A stretch of 64,000 nt of DNA from Anticarsia gemmatalis. Lineage: Eukaryota > Arthropoda > Insecta > Lepidoptera > Erebidae. Positions 26,458 to 39,003 of this stretch are shown here, in pieces; the stretch's first letter is position 1; the number at the start of each line of letters is the position of its first letter. The translations under genes and the position numbers were made by a program. The stretch lies in assembly GCF_050436995.1 (NCBI RefSeq), contig NC_134745.1, positions 5,642,001-5,706,000 of the forward strand, written 5' to 3'. The notes beneath the pieces are model-generated. The model was not told where the DNA came from. It saw only the letters and a list, made by a program, of their open reading frames with translations, and did not search any database.

Positions 26458-26690
26458 TGACTTTATAGACTTTATTGTGTGTGACTTTATTGACTTTATT
26501 ATGTATGACTTTATGACTTTGTATATGACTTTGTGTTTGGCTTTGTGTTTGGCTTTGTGTGGCTTTGTGTGGCTTTGTGTGTGGCTTTGTGTTTGACTTT
26601 GTGTACGGCTTTGTGTACGGCTTTGTGTACGACTTTGTGTACGACTTTGTGTACGACTTTGTGTACGACTTTATTGTGTATAACTATATG
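26458..26690 (+). repeat. GACTTTGTGT-type minisatellite
   Basis: Degenerate tandem units of about 10-12 bp: GACTTTATT/GTGT, then GGCTTTGTGT, then GACTTTGTGTAC in the last copies. This produces a Leu-Cys-Thr rich frame that has no other support as protein. It lies in the 3' interior of the LTR element. Confidence 0.8.
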
Positions 26691-26825
26691 TCTAAAACAA
26701 AATAGATTTTGTCTTCATTGTTTTACAACTGGTGTTATGTTCTCAGATGATGTCAAGGTGACCTGAAATCAACGTCTGGGCTAGCTGCCACGTACGAGAG
26801 ATTGACTAGGCCTATGTCTAGCACC

Positions 26826-26937
26826 TCCGTAGCTGCGGAGCCCCTGCGGAGCCCCTGCGGAGCCCTTGCGGAGCCCCTGCGGAGCCCCTGCGGTGCCCCT
26901 GCGGTGCCCCTGCGGTGCCCCTGCGGTGCCCCTGCGG
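26826..26937 (+). repeat. 11-bp GC-rich minisatellite
   Basis: About ten tandem copies of TGCGGAGCCCC. The later copies change to TGCGGTGCCCC, so variants are grouped by position as in unequal-exchange arrays. The sharp GC rise in an AT-rich window is notable. It lies shortly before the 3' LTR. Confidence 0.9.
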
Positions 26938-26981
26938 AATCTAAGAGGAGTCCGAGAACGTCCTCCTGTCAGGAGAGGCCG

Positions 26982-27319
26982 TGTTAGAGGAAGAAAAAGA
27001 AATGCCATATGTATTAGAGGAAGTAAAAGAAATGTGACGTTGGTCACGTGACCGAGTCCATAAAAGGGCTGCGAGCTCATTCTGAGCTCTCTTTTCCATA
27101 GGATTCACTAGCTAAGGGGTACCTCTGCCCGTTTGAATGGTCACGCTGTATTTTTCTCATTATTTATTTGTCTGTAATTGATTTTTGAAGTGATTCAGTT
27201 TGTATGTGTAAAGAGCTTGTTAATTTGCTAAAGATTGTGAGTAATTGTGACTTATAGTAAAACTGTTCTATGTGATAAGTATTTTCTTTTATTTGCTTCC
27301 ACTTCTGGTTATCCTAAAA
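26982..27319 (+). repeat. 3' LTR of the same retrotransposon
   Basis: Same length and, as far as I can read, the same sequence as 21688-22025. A purine-rich AGGAGAGG at 26971-26978 lies just before it, in the place expected for a polypurine tract. Confidence 0.9.
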
Positions 27320-27323
27320 ATAT

Positions 27324-30300
27324 GTATACTCGTAGATTTAATTTCATTAAAACTCAAAAACGCCTATCATCTCCTAGTATACAGTCACGCCTAATTATAA
27401 TATCCTCGAAGCAAAAGTAAGTGGCTACTTTGCAAAATACATGAAAATGACTTCAAACTAACACGAAATAAATTAAAACAAAACAGTAATTGAAAACATG
27501 TTGGTTATTACTTAACCCTTTCATCGCGAGGTCCACTCACTTTGCCCACTGTTCAAATGTACCCAGTAACCCTGTCTCCCTAATGTGCTATTACGCTGAT
27601 GCAGGTGTACCCTTTGCACGCATATTTGTGAAGTTTGTTCGAAAAACTGGGACAAACTAAGGGTCGGGTGCAACATATGCCGTCGGCAAACGGCTATTTT
27701 CTAAGGCCGAAACACATAAATTGTTTAGTTTATTCCTAATTGTGCTTAGAAGGAAAATTTCTAATTGAAAAGCGGGAGACTCAGTCAGGCATCAGAATTG
27801 GGAGCGAAACTGTGAACTTAAGTAACAAATACAGCTGGTATAGATTTCCTAGTTCTAATAATTATTCCCTTTATAGCACAATTTCTGTATATTGAGTTTC
27901 AAACTAATTTGGTACAGTCTCTATTTATTACAAGCAAAGATTATCAAGATAATATAATTTTAGAGCCAGTTCAACTTAATATAAACTGAGTGCTAGATAC
28001 CACGAAGCTATTTATTCATACACTTTCGGAATGAACTATTATTTAAGACCTTTTGTAACACGCAAGTTTTTTTTAAAATCTGGAAAGACACTATATATTC
28101 CTGTGTGCCTAATTTCATCAGAATCCGTTCAACGGGTTTGGAGTGATTGAGTACCTAACAAATATTCCCTCCAAACATTTAAAATTTTCGTATAGATTAC
28201 TAAAGAAAGTTAGGATTTGCTATGTTACTCTTATTCAACATCTAGAAATCCTTTCAACGTACAGACATAATATCAGGCTAAAGGAGTAGACTCGATACAA
28301 AGTTTGCTTTAACGATATGTGATTAGTTAATTGGAGAGATTTCGCCGAACCGTGATTGGTTTCCAACTAATACTGAATTCGAAGTATGTTCAGCCGTTTC
28401 GGTAGCCTCCGTCTGTGCCTTGAATGATGTACCTAGACGATATACTGCGGTATACTTGACTTGCTGCTACAAAATGGTAAATAAATAAAATAATATATCC
28501 ATATCTGCTTTCGTACTTATTTTTATGTTCGGATGAAATAAAAAGTGAATTTACGGACTTGTGCCTTATCAAAATTACCATGTAATTTGGTGGATTTAGT
28601 TACAAAACCAAAAATGGTCGCTGTTGGTTAATTTAAGAAAGAAAGTTGAATGTACATATTTCAATAGTGGCAGCACAAAATAACAAAATCAAGTCTAAGT
28701 TTTGAATCAAGTTCTAGTCGAAATTGCGAATACCTAAAATAAATTCTCACACAAAGAAACACAATTTCTTTTTGTGCACGAACTAAACAATACATGTAAC
28801 TATTGCCGTACAATAGTTATATGTATGTCTGTCAATTGCATAGCTCCAAAATTAATGGTACAAAAATGTTCATGGCACTGGTCAGCACGTCTGCAACATC
28901 TGCGCATCGACAAGACAGCAACGTTATTATTAGATGACGTGATAAATTAATTGTCACCCGCGACATGGGACAAGACTCCACAGTGTATTAAGAGAGAGTT
29001 AGATTAGAAAGGGCATGGACTCAGTGAACATACAACCGTAGTCATTATTAAAGCGAGCGTAAATTTAGGTAACCTGTTAAACCTGGACTACGTGAAAGTA
29101 ATAGCTACTGCAGAGCTGTAGTCATCAGCAAAGTGATTCCTATTTAGTCTAGGTGACTGGTTTCAATAAGACTTTATGCCATGGCCTAAATGTTTCTCAG
29201 GGGATATTTACTGCCAGTCAGCTTGCGGCTACGGCTAGTGTAGCCGCTTGCGCCAAAACGTCAAGCATTTATCATTGATTACCATACAATTTAAAATCCA
29301 TAACTAGCTTCTAAATACGGTAAGCCTAGGAGATTTAAAAGTCACGCTCCTGGTTACTACTATAATCTCAAACCAGTAAATGAGGTACAATGTGCGACTC
29401 CAGTGTTAAACCAACTCACTGTCGTTAATTTACACTGTGTTATTTACCAATCTGTTCCAAATAAGTCTAACATTAATCACATTTACGTTGGAAAATTAAT
29501 AGACATGAGATACGCCTTCAAAGATATCCATTCTAGCTCTTCAAGTGAACATTGAGTCTTAATTAAAAGTGCTTTCATATTCATTTGGTATTAATAATAT
29601 TCTGAATATTTATTAAACTCTATGACTAGACTTATATAAGTTTTGGTAATAATGTTTTTGATCTGCGAAATTATAAGTATCAAAGGAGTTAAATAATATA
29701 TGTGATATACTCGGTGCATTATATTAGATATCTGACATTTAGAACTCTACATATTGCTACTCTGTTCGTGTAATAATAATAACTGATTCAAGTAAAAGGA
29801 GTCTTCAAACTCCTAGGAAATCTTAATGAGTAAAAAATGTTTTCCTTAACATTATACGATACAACTTATTACCAAACATTGAATACACATAAATTATAGA
29901 ATAATTATTTAAAGTTATTTCAAGAAATAATTATGTCACTTACGCAGATTCATCGCAGACTAAATTAATAAAACTAGCTTGACTTTTGAATTTCAATGAT
30001 TGATGGATCTCGACTATGATTTATTTTAGTATATTGTCTTTGATAAATCAGGCTTCTTAGTAATCTAGAATAAATTATGAGTCTTCAGAATTCCAGTTAT
30101 TAAATATTACGCCTTGTGTCTCGTGAAATTGGGTTTAAAACTAAGCTCAGCATTACTAACTTATTGACTGGTACGCTAGACCAACACTCATTTTATAAAA
30201 ATAGAAAATCTAATTTTAGTCTGATTGGAAAATGAAGATTACTTTGATCTAATCAAACTTGAATTATTATTATTATCACAGTAGATGATGAATACTGCAA

Positions 30301-30403
30301 TCTTGGTTTTGAAATTCTACTAATTTAAAAGTAAAAATCTACCATTTTGTCAAAGGGCTATAAAATGTTGTTGTTAATGGTCAACCTTGTGACAAAGTTG
30401 TTC
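27324..30403. other. Gene-free AT-rich DNA
   Basis: No coding signal. A small perfect hairpin (GCGGCTAC / GTAGCCGC) lies at 29225-29247. Confidence 0.55.
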
Positions 30404-30595
30404 AAGCCGCCCGAGAGGCCTTAGACATGGCTTAGCGACTGTTATCTTAGTAGACAAAAGCCGGGACCGACTATTTACGTGCCCTCCGAAGCACGGAAAC
30501 GCCCAGCTGAAATACCACTATGCGGTCACCCACCTATGGAATGATCGCGCCAAGGGTTGCTTAACCCACAGATCGTTTACCGGCCGGTGAGAGCT
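30404..30595 (+). repeat. Interspersed lepidopteran repeat fragment
   Basis: AAGCCGGGACCGACTATTTACGTG and CCTCCGAAGCACGGAAACG followed by GCGGTCACCCACCTATGG, GCGCCAAGGGTTGCTTAACC and ACAGATCGTTTACCGGCCGG. These words form a repeat I recognise as common in moth genomes. A partial second copy is at 26110-26166. Confidence 0.6.
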
Positions 30596-31189
30596 ATTCT
30601 GATATACGAGATCCAAGTGAAATAATCTAACAAATCGTACCGAAATAGACTTGCACGTTCCTAATTCCAAGGGTTTTGATGACGCCATCGGACGGTATAC
30701 AAAATAGAAAATATTTAACACTATGTTTTGACCTTTCACTGCTTAAAAGCTTTGTGTCAATACCATTTTCTGTGAACCCTGGAAAGCAAACGTAGACTGT
30801 TGATAAAACCTTTCTTTTATTCACAAAATGACTATTTACTTGTACCTGCTTTGTACTACGTACTACTCTATTCTGGACCGCCAAAAATATAGTGTACTTC
30901 AAATAAATGGTACCATGTGGAAGCCGATTCAATAATTTAGGCGTAGGCTTTCTTTTATAGCTTGACCTGAAATCAAAGTGTACTGTAAATGGATTTTCTG
31001 AAACTCATTACCCGCCTTTCACGGGTTTTAGTAAATACTGGCTGCGTATTAAAATCATCTTGGTAAGGTTAAATGTTGGTAAACAAACTTTACACTCTAT
31101 AAGGATTTAATATGTTCTACAATCAGTGATGAGAATTTTCCAGATAATTTTATAAATGTAGTAACAAAACTAGTCCCAACAACAAAAGG

Positions 31190-31345
31190 AATGCTGTTAC
31201 GCTATTTTAGATAGTTTGACATTTAAAATTTACTTCAAAAGTAGTTCATTCGACTACCGCTAGGGGCGCTGATCAGATTTTCCTACAAAATTTCTGAATA
31301 GGTAGTCGGTTCACGTTAGTCAATAGTGGTAGAGAATCGTGCTAC
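31190..31345. repeat. MITE copy (GTAGAGAATCG family)
   Basis: TCGACTACCGCTAGGGGCGC and GATCAGATTTTCC then GGTAGTCGG, ending AATAGTGGTAGAGAATCGTG. It is read in the opposite internal order to the copy at 36 kb. Confidence 0.55.
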
Positions 31346-32179
31346 TGATTTGATTTTCTGGAATTATGGAAATCATCCTCTGGCCTCTGTAGAAGAAAAA
31401 GCACATTAGTCTAATTTCATCTCTAAATATCAAAACAGCACACCACATGGAGTCCATCAGTCAAATCTCCTATAAAACATCATCGCATCTATAGATTGAG
31501 TCGTTAAAGCAAACGCATTACTCACCGAGCGGATATCTACAGGATATGGCGATATCTCGAACATCAATATCAGGATACCAACCGTTGCACAGCCTCTATT
31601 GAATCGAGGACCGATATTTCGCTCCTTGAATACAAAAGGGCCACAAATCGAAAACTATAAATTTTACAGGACAGCCAAAACAAATTTTTGAAACTGTTTT
31701 TTTATAATATTTTATATATTTATTAATTAAATATAAGATGTTAATATATCATTAGATGCGTATTTTTTAGCTCTATATATCTACAATATAAACTTTGTAA
31801 TAGCTGTTACCTATTAAGAAAAAAACGCATATAAGTCCGTTTTGCATTCAAAATTTGAACCAATATCATGAAAAATATGTCAAAAATTAAACACAGTTTT
31901 GCAAATAAAAATGGTTTATTGTACATTTTTTGGTAAAAAACCGTATCAAAAAGTTAAATCTTATTAGTAAATAAAACCATAAGTGAATAGACACCAGAAA
32001 AACATTGTATTAAACAATCTTAATTAAAAAATCTTTACTTATTATTAAGTAAGTAATACAATAGAGATCAACTTTGTGCGTAACTTTCATTATTTAGTCA
32101 AATTAAACATCAATCATCATCATCAATCAATGGGTAACGTGACGAGTAGACTGAGTGCAGCAGGAGTATTAAAGAAATA

Positions 32180-33235
32180 AGATAATAGAAAAGTTTTATG
32201 AGTTTAATAAACCTTTATATTTAGCATTCGTGGATTATTCCAAAGCTTTTGGCAGCATCAGTCATTCCGCCATAGAATCATCACTCCATAACCAAGACCT
32301 TCTTAAAGATACTATGAAGAATCGAAGCTACATACATCAAACTCATCAAAGCAATATACAACAATCTCTCTAAATCCAAAGAAGCGTGAAACAGGGAGAC
32401 CCGCTATCTTCAAAATTACTTACCAGCACCCTCGAAAAATTTTCAGGAGCCTGGCGGCAATCGAAAGGCATTGTTGTAAGTGGCAAACAGTTAACAAACC
32501 TTCGTTTTGCAGACGACATTGTCCTCTTCTCTTCCTTTGCATTGGAACTCGAATCAATGCTCAAAGATCTGAGCACGGCAAGCCTTCAGATTGGACTAAG
32601 TAAGAACCGTACAAAAACCCAGGTTATGACCAACAACACAAAATGTAGGGTCGAGGTAGGCTGACACGTCATACACTATGTCGACGAATACACTTACTTG
32701 AGCCAGATAACCTCTTTTAACAACCGACGGGACAAAGAGTTGGACAAACGTGTCACAAGTGCCTGGAAGAGCTCCTGGTCCATGAAAGAGCTAATGAAAG
32801 GTAACCTTCCACTGTCACTAAAGCGGAAGCTCGTCGAAATGTTTATACTACCCGTCCTAACCTACGGTGCCCAAACATGGTCCCTTACGGAAAACCAAAA
32901 GTAGAAACCGAAGGTTTGCCAGAGAGAAATGGAGCGTAGTATATCAGATGTAAGAAGAACAGATCACGTCCAAAATTCTATACTGCGCTCCCAAACTCGC
33001 ATAGCCGATTTAGGGAGGAAGACCGCCAGATTGAAATGGAACTGGGCCCGCCACATTATCCGCATGCATCCGGAAAGGTGGGCCCGCATATCTACCAACT
33101 GGATGCCAGAGGATAGTCATCGCAGACGCGGGAGATCTAAACGGAGATGGCGGGATGACCTAGACGCATTTGAAAAGGACTAGTCGGATCTTGCCGCTAA
33201 AAGGGCGATTTGAAAGGGAAGGGTCCCCCCTTGCC
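32180..33235 (+). pseudogene. LINE reverse transcriptase fragment
   Basis: One reading frame, broken by four stops but otherwise colinear, shows motif A LAFVDYSKAFGS at 32221, motif B KQGDPLSSKL at 32389 and motif C LRFADDIVLFSS at about 32503-32538. Then VLTYGAQTWSL at about 32854 and ARLKWNWARHIIRMHPERWA at about 33031-33090. This is the palm, thumb and C-terminal region of an RTE-like non-LTR element. In-frame stops fall at about 32374, 32662, 32902 and 33181, and no endonuclease is present. A CCCTTGCCTTTCCCTGCATC tail follows. It differs in sequence from the LINE at 24 kb. Confidence 0.85.
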
Positions 33236-33372
33236 TTTCCCTGCATCAAAATGTTAAATTTTATTTCGAAAATTTTAACGAAAACTTAAATTATTATCAT
33301 GCCAAACAGTCATATTTATGGCCTTCCCATTGTAGCATGCTAAAAATAATTATTTATTCCACAATAATTTAT

Positions 33373-33588
33373 TGCAAAAAGGACGTTTTTCAAAATATGC
33401 TACTGTTATATTACAAAATATAATAACAAATACTAGTGTTTGAATGCAAAACGGTCGTTTTCAGAAATATGGCATTTTTGTATTACAAAATATGGTAACA
33501 AATACTATAATTACAATGCAAAAAGGACGTTTTCCAAAATATGGCAGTTTTGTATTGTGAAATATAATCACATGAACTTGAAATTTTG
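33373..33588 (+). repeat. 72-bp tandem repeat, three units
   Basis: Units start at 33373, 33445 and 33517, each with TGCAAAA.GG.CGTTTT..AAATATG followed by TTACAAAATAT.. The period is exactly 72 for both steps. It lies inside the right arm of the inverted-repeat element. Confidence 0.8.
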
Positions 33589-36324
33589 CACCCAACACAG
33601 ACGTATTTTGGATTGTGGCACTTTTTCACGCAACTGACGAGCATTTGCGTTGAATCTCCGGGCGCAACTCACAAAGTGGCTGTTTTGCACTGACATTACC
33701 TGTCAAAGTGAGCTAATGCAAAAAGGGCAGTAAGTCAGTGCAGCCATAAAATAAGCAAAAATGATGGGGTTTTTTTTTTACTATAAAATATAGTCGGTTC
33801 AGGTGTCATTTTTGCAATAAAACGATTTTCATTTTTTTTTGAGTTGTGGCCCTTTTGCATTGAAGGAGCGATTTATTGGCCGCAAACACTTTGACCATTA
33901 GATATAATCGTTATCTATTAAATATAATGAGATATTGCCAAGTTCTATCGCTTGTAATTTGTTGGAACTCTGAATGCGTTTGCGCTAAGAACAAAGTGTG
34001 GGAATCACAGATCTACGTTATACTTAATTGCCTTTAATTAAATTATTAGATGAATACGTAAAAGTATTTGTTACGGTAGGTCAAAAATGATGATATTAGT
34101 TTTAAGCTGTAGGCCAGTGGAAGTAAATTTTATTGTACGAGTACTAGTACTTTACAGTGTGAGTCCGTCTGTCAAAAAATATCACAAATCTACGTATTTA
34201 TTAGTCTACTTCATCACTTTCTATTTACTTTCCTCTCATTGTCAGTTAAACACGTTTTACTTGACCTCAAACAAAGTAGTACATAAAAGCCAGTATCAGC
34301 TATCAAAATAAAATAAATCGGAACTTAGACTCCTAGGCATGTTTCCGCGCGTCTCGAATATACTACTCCATAACATATTTTCGAAAAGAAAAACAATCCA
34401 TTCACCACTATTTATCTTTACACTCCTCACACAATCTTAAGTTCCTGATATCAAACTAAATACATATAAAATCTAACGTTCTAACACACTATATAAGTGA
34501 TAAACAGTTGGTGCAGATAGCCGGCCCTACGAGAACAGACATTACCAACGTCGAAATAGCCGTTGGTCGTTAGGCGATACGTTTCACGCTCGGTTTTCGA
34601 GGGATCATTACGAGTGAGGGGTTAGGTTTCGTTTTTTGCATGATTGGACCTGAAAAGGGTGTTAAATTGAGCCTTAAACGGGCAACGTAGATTTAAAAGG
34701 GTTTATAGACTGTAATTTTGGATGGTGAATACTAATATTTTTTGGAATAAAAATATTTATTTTTATCGATAAAGTTGTTTGTGTAGTTTATTAGATTAAA
34801 AGAAAAAATATTCAAGGATTTTGGCGAATATAGTGAATTGTTGTATTATTTTCTCTTGATACTGCTGAACTTTGAAAGTAATTCACAACAAATATTTTCA
34901 TTTTACGGACGCAGTAAAAAATCACCGTCCATTTTTCTTACCGGAAACAAAAAAACAAGAATACAAAAGAGGAGTACAAACACATAGTATTTTAGACACA
35001 AAAGTAATGTGATAAATTATCTGTAAAAAAGTTGTAATTGTTTTCTTTGTTGGATGTCGGATAACATTGTTTCGGGGGCCGAACTTAGCACCAACGCTTT
35101 TGCTCTGTTAAGATTATCTTAGCCAGGCCCCGGGAGACGTCAACAAAGTAAATTGGATGGGCAGTCGGCCAATAGCTTTTAATCCTCTATTCTTTTTGAA
35201 CCTCCTTATCTATTTGTAGGTTGTAATCACGTTATTCGCAGATGTATGTGAATGGAGTTAATTATCTTTTGACCGAATGATTGGTTTCCAATGCCTTCTG
35301 TCGTTACGTAATTGATGTTGGAGATTATGCTGTCGATTTTAGGACTTATTGTTGTTTTACTTGTGTAATTGTGTTTAGGTCTTTCTATTATGAGTAAATG
35401 TGTAAAATGAGATAATTAGAAGGGAGATTGTTACTAACTTATTAAATGCTTAGGACAGATTTGTTAGTTGTAATAATATCCAAAAATAAGAGTAGGTATG
35501 CCACCAAAAACATTCTGTAAAAACCCCAAGTCTCGCAGCTCAGTCTCTCTGCCGTAAAAAGTGGTGATTATTCTTATGCAAATATTTATATATCAATACT
35601 TCTGAGAATATCATAGAAAGAGAAAATAAAAAACATCAAAATAAATCTATGCCCTTCTTGTAACCACACAAAGTAAAGCATTACCACCAAGAACATTTCA
35701 TATTTAACACATGTCAAGAACAAGTACAAATAATTTCACTCATACGAAAAGTAAATTTCGTCGAATTCAAACATCTCAAGCCAAGCCAACAGTAAACACT
35801 TACTTTAATTATAAGTAACACGTTGAAATTCACGTGAAAATGTCTACACATTAATTATGTAACAGCTGTCTTACCTCTACAAAGGTCACTCAACTTTGGA
35901 GTATTAATTTGTTTGTACAAAGGCCTCATCGTTTAATTTCCTTGTTGTTACATAATAAGAATTATGAGCTACAATATTAAATGTATTATAATCAAGTATT
36001 TGGCCGTGGCTGCTATCGAATTCGATCCGTAGAACGTAGCCTTCTCCTGGGTATAACCCCAATAAGTCCAATTTACGTTGCACTTTATGCGCAATAGCGT
36101 GATAGTTGTTATTTTCACAACCACTCTAATAGTAACAGTAATAAATATATTATAAGCTACAATATTAAATGTATAATATCCAAGTATTTGCTGCTCCGTT
36201 CGAAGACGTAGCCTTCTTCTGGACCTATTACCCCGCTACATTTTATTCTAATCAACTCTGCACTTTAGGTGCAACAGCGTGACAAATAATGAGTTAAGTT
36301 AATTTATTTTTTCAATATAATGCT

Positions 36325-36480
36325 ATCAGGGGGTCTACTACTGTCGACTACCGACTACTAGTTAGCTATAGGAAATTTTTTAATAAAAAACTGATGAGCG
36401 CCTCTAGCGGGCGCCGAAGGAACAATTCGTACAGTAGGTTTTAAATTTCAAACTCAATAGGATTGATTCCAGAAAATCGC
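36325..36480. repeat. MITE copy (GTAGAGAATCG family)
   Basis: GTCTACTACTGTCGACTACC at the left, GAGCGCCTCTAGCGGGCGCC in the middle with GAAGGAACAATTCGTACAGT, and a decayed AGAAAATCGCG right end. Confidence 0.6.
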
Positions 36481-38457
36481 GTATAAATATATATATAATA
36501 ATATGTTGAATAGCGTTCAAAATCTTTTTATGAGAGCTTTTTATGTGAAAACACTAAACTGGAAAATTTTAACAACCGTATTACTAATTCTAATGCTTTT
36601 CACTATTGCTAGCACATTTTACACGCGACTATAACCATAAAAGCCTTTAAACCATTACCGTCATGATGACTGTAAAACCTCGTAAAGGTTAAATATTAAA
36701 AATGGTTATGTCAAACAATATTTACAGTGTTTGACGATCACCCGATAACTTACACGATATTATGGCATTCATATTAGTCAGACGATTTTATTCGATAACT
36801 ATAATGGGCCAAAGAACATGTTAATCAACTCATAAGTGCCCACCTACTAGTTGACCCTAGGTAATTGGCAAAAATTTATTATTTTATTAAGTTTGTTAAT
36901 AATTTCATTAACTGCTTAAGTAACTGTAAAGATTTCTCAGTCTTCAGAATATTATATTAATATCAGTAATAAAACCTAAAAGATTATTTTGATAGATTAT
37001 GTTCTCTAAAGCGCTTTTCATGAAAAACAATAATTTAATTCAATTAATTCTAAATAGATACCGTAGACAATATCGTAAAACAATACTGATTCTATTAACA
37101 CATGATGTAAGTATGTATGATTTTTCTGTTTTGCTATATTGTCTTTTTGAAAGCATAACATACGTACTCGATTTTAGAAATTTTACCAAATATACTATTT
37201 CAGGAACGAGGAAATCTTAGCTGCATCCTCACTATAGGTATAACACCACCAAAATTCCTTATTTCTAGTAGCAAACAGTTAAGCGGTAATTGAATGGATG
37301 TGCCAAACTCGCGTTACATTAGAGGGTAATAACTGTCGCTGGGTCGTGAGTGCACGTCTTATCTCTGCGACGCTTCGAATTGATGCGTTTAATAACGGAA
37401 GCGTTTCTTAAATGGATCGAGGGCCACTGGATGCGGCAAGATGAATTGGTTTCGAGTAATTGGGTCGATTGTTTTAGCTATTTTGTAGTGAGTTTAATTA
37501 TATTGTTTAGAATTTTTCGTGTGTATGAAAGAGATGAATGGGGATTGTTCTCTGAATGCTGATGGCTATTACAATATAATTAATAATTAGTTTGTATTAT
37601 TAGGTTTATATTGCATTCTTTGAGTCAGTATAACATTCATTATCGCTAATCGCTTTTTATGCGACAGAAATGACCAATAAAAATATTAATTGGCAGTTAT
37701 TTTACACTCGATGGACATTTGAATTCTGAATAAAATTTTCTAGGAAAACTAAATTTGAAATTCAGCTAAAATATAGGTCACTACGAACAATAGAGTCTAT
37801 ATCAAAGCAAAATATGGACTAGCATCAATTGAAACGTTGCATACCTATGTTTTCTTTCCATCTCCCTACCATATCTAGTTTTAAAAAGACAGTAGTTCCA
37901 TTCAGTTATATTCTACTTCGATATCCCGGTAGAACTCTATTAGAATGCCTGCGGGGACGTAACAGTCTACGAGATTCTTTAATGTCCCCAACAATCGTCG
38001 ATTCGACGTCGTTTGCCGTTCTCGATCTAATATGAAAAATCAAAAGTTATAGCCCATCAAAATAGGTACGTTATACCCACGGGTAGTGTCGGCATTTTAT
38101 GATGATGGATCACTACAGTTTAGTGAACTCACTAATGTTACGTAATATGTACTTTTGAGTTTTAGGTACAAATACTATCTACTAAACTAACAATTAATTA
38201 TTAATTCACCATATCTTTTTCCGTTTTATATCTGCACCTACCTAAGGTAGACTGTCTACTTTTGAATATTAATCACCAATCAATCAATAAATCAATTCAG
38301 TAATTGATGAGCTATTTTTATCTTTTTTGAAATAAGTTGTCTAAGCATTGCGGTTGATTTGATTTTACTTGTTCGTCGATGCATATAGATGCTTAGCTCA
38401 TACACAAGTATAGAATAAACTTATTAATTGCAAGCAGTCAGACCGTTAACGTAACTT

Positions 38458-39003
38458 GGGGTGATATTTAGTAGTTCATTTCGTATCACACATTTTTCTC
38501 AGTAAGATATAGAGCCCATGGACATAATTATTATTTAATAATTTAAAGTTATAAGATGTGCTAGTAATAAAGGTTAATCACTATTTTAAACAAAGGATTA
38601 TGGTAATTTGAATTAAAAATTGACATAAATTGCAGTATGAGACAAGACAGAGTGGTTATAAATTTTTATAAATTACATTGTTATCGATAGCTCTGTAGAT
38701 ATAATTATTAAATATAGTATTTGAAAGATTGCAGGTCAGGTTGTTCGAAAATGTGAAGAAATGTTCTACTTAGTTCGTCAAAAACTGCAAGCGCAATTTG
38801 TACAATTTTATTTTGGTCAGGACTTGGTAAAAGATACTGTTCTACATAAAGCTGCAACAAAAGCCTTCAAAACAAGTCAGCCTACTTTACTTGGAATAGA
38901 AGGTAGTATAACAGAAAACAATTGTGAAAAACAAAAGATTTTACAATGAGCTATTTCTCGGCGACCGAACACTTAGTGGGGTGATATTTAGTGGTTCATT
39001 TCG
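38458..39003 (+). repeat. 26-bp direct repeat bracketing about 0.5 kb
   Basis: GGGGTGATATTTAGT(A/G)GTTCATTTCG occurs at 38458-38483 and 38978-39003 with one mismatch, 520 bp apart. The enclosed DNA includes a 62-codon open frame at 38761-38949 with no recognised domain. Confidence 0.6.

Larger units (their letters stand above)
21688..27319 (+). mobile_element. Mosaic non-autonomous Ty3/Gypsy-like LTR element
   Basis: A complete LTR-to-LTR unit of about 5.6 kb. The interior (22026-26981) has decayed RNase H and integrase but no recognisable protease or reverse transcriptase fingers/palm, and at most a stub of gag. The rest is nested repeats: an inverted-repeat element at 23264-23516, an antisense LINE at 24030-24988, a SINE at 24994-25195 and minisatellites at 26458-26690 and 26826-26937. 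I cannot see a standard TGG-initiated primer-binding site after the 5' LTR. Class assignment rests on the order RNase H then integrase and on their motifs. Confidence 0.8.
31608..33880. mobile_element. Terminal-inverted-repeat element containing a LINE
   Basis: The left end (31608-31652: CGCTCCTTGAATACAAAAGG then GCCACAA) and the right end (33838-33880, inverted: CGCTCCTTCAATGCAAAAGG then GCCACAA) are imperfect inverted repeats of about 40 bp. The TGCAAAAnGG word recurs inside, including three 72-bp tandem units at 33373-33588 and single copies at 33717 and (inverted) 31837. No transposase is seen. A LINE at 32180-33235 fills the middle. Best read as a non-autonomous DNA transposon that has taken a later insertion. 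Confidence 0.6.

Noticed and set aside
26533..26766. 77-codon Leu/Cys-rich protein
   Set aside because: The frame is created by the GACTTTGTGT minisatellite.
26781..27080. 99-codon frame on the minus strand and overlapping plus-strand frames
   Set aside because: They arise from the 11-bp GC minisatellite and run on into the LTR.
21684..27323. ATAT as firm target-site duplication
   Set aside because: The 4-bp match fits the element type, but AT-rich flanks make chance agreement likely; kept only as a possibility.
33373..33588. CRISPR-like array
   Set aside because: Whole 72-bp units repeat in tandem with no unique spacers, in a eukaryotic transposon.
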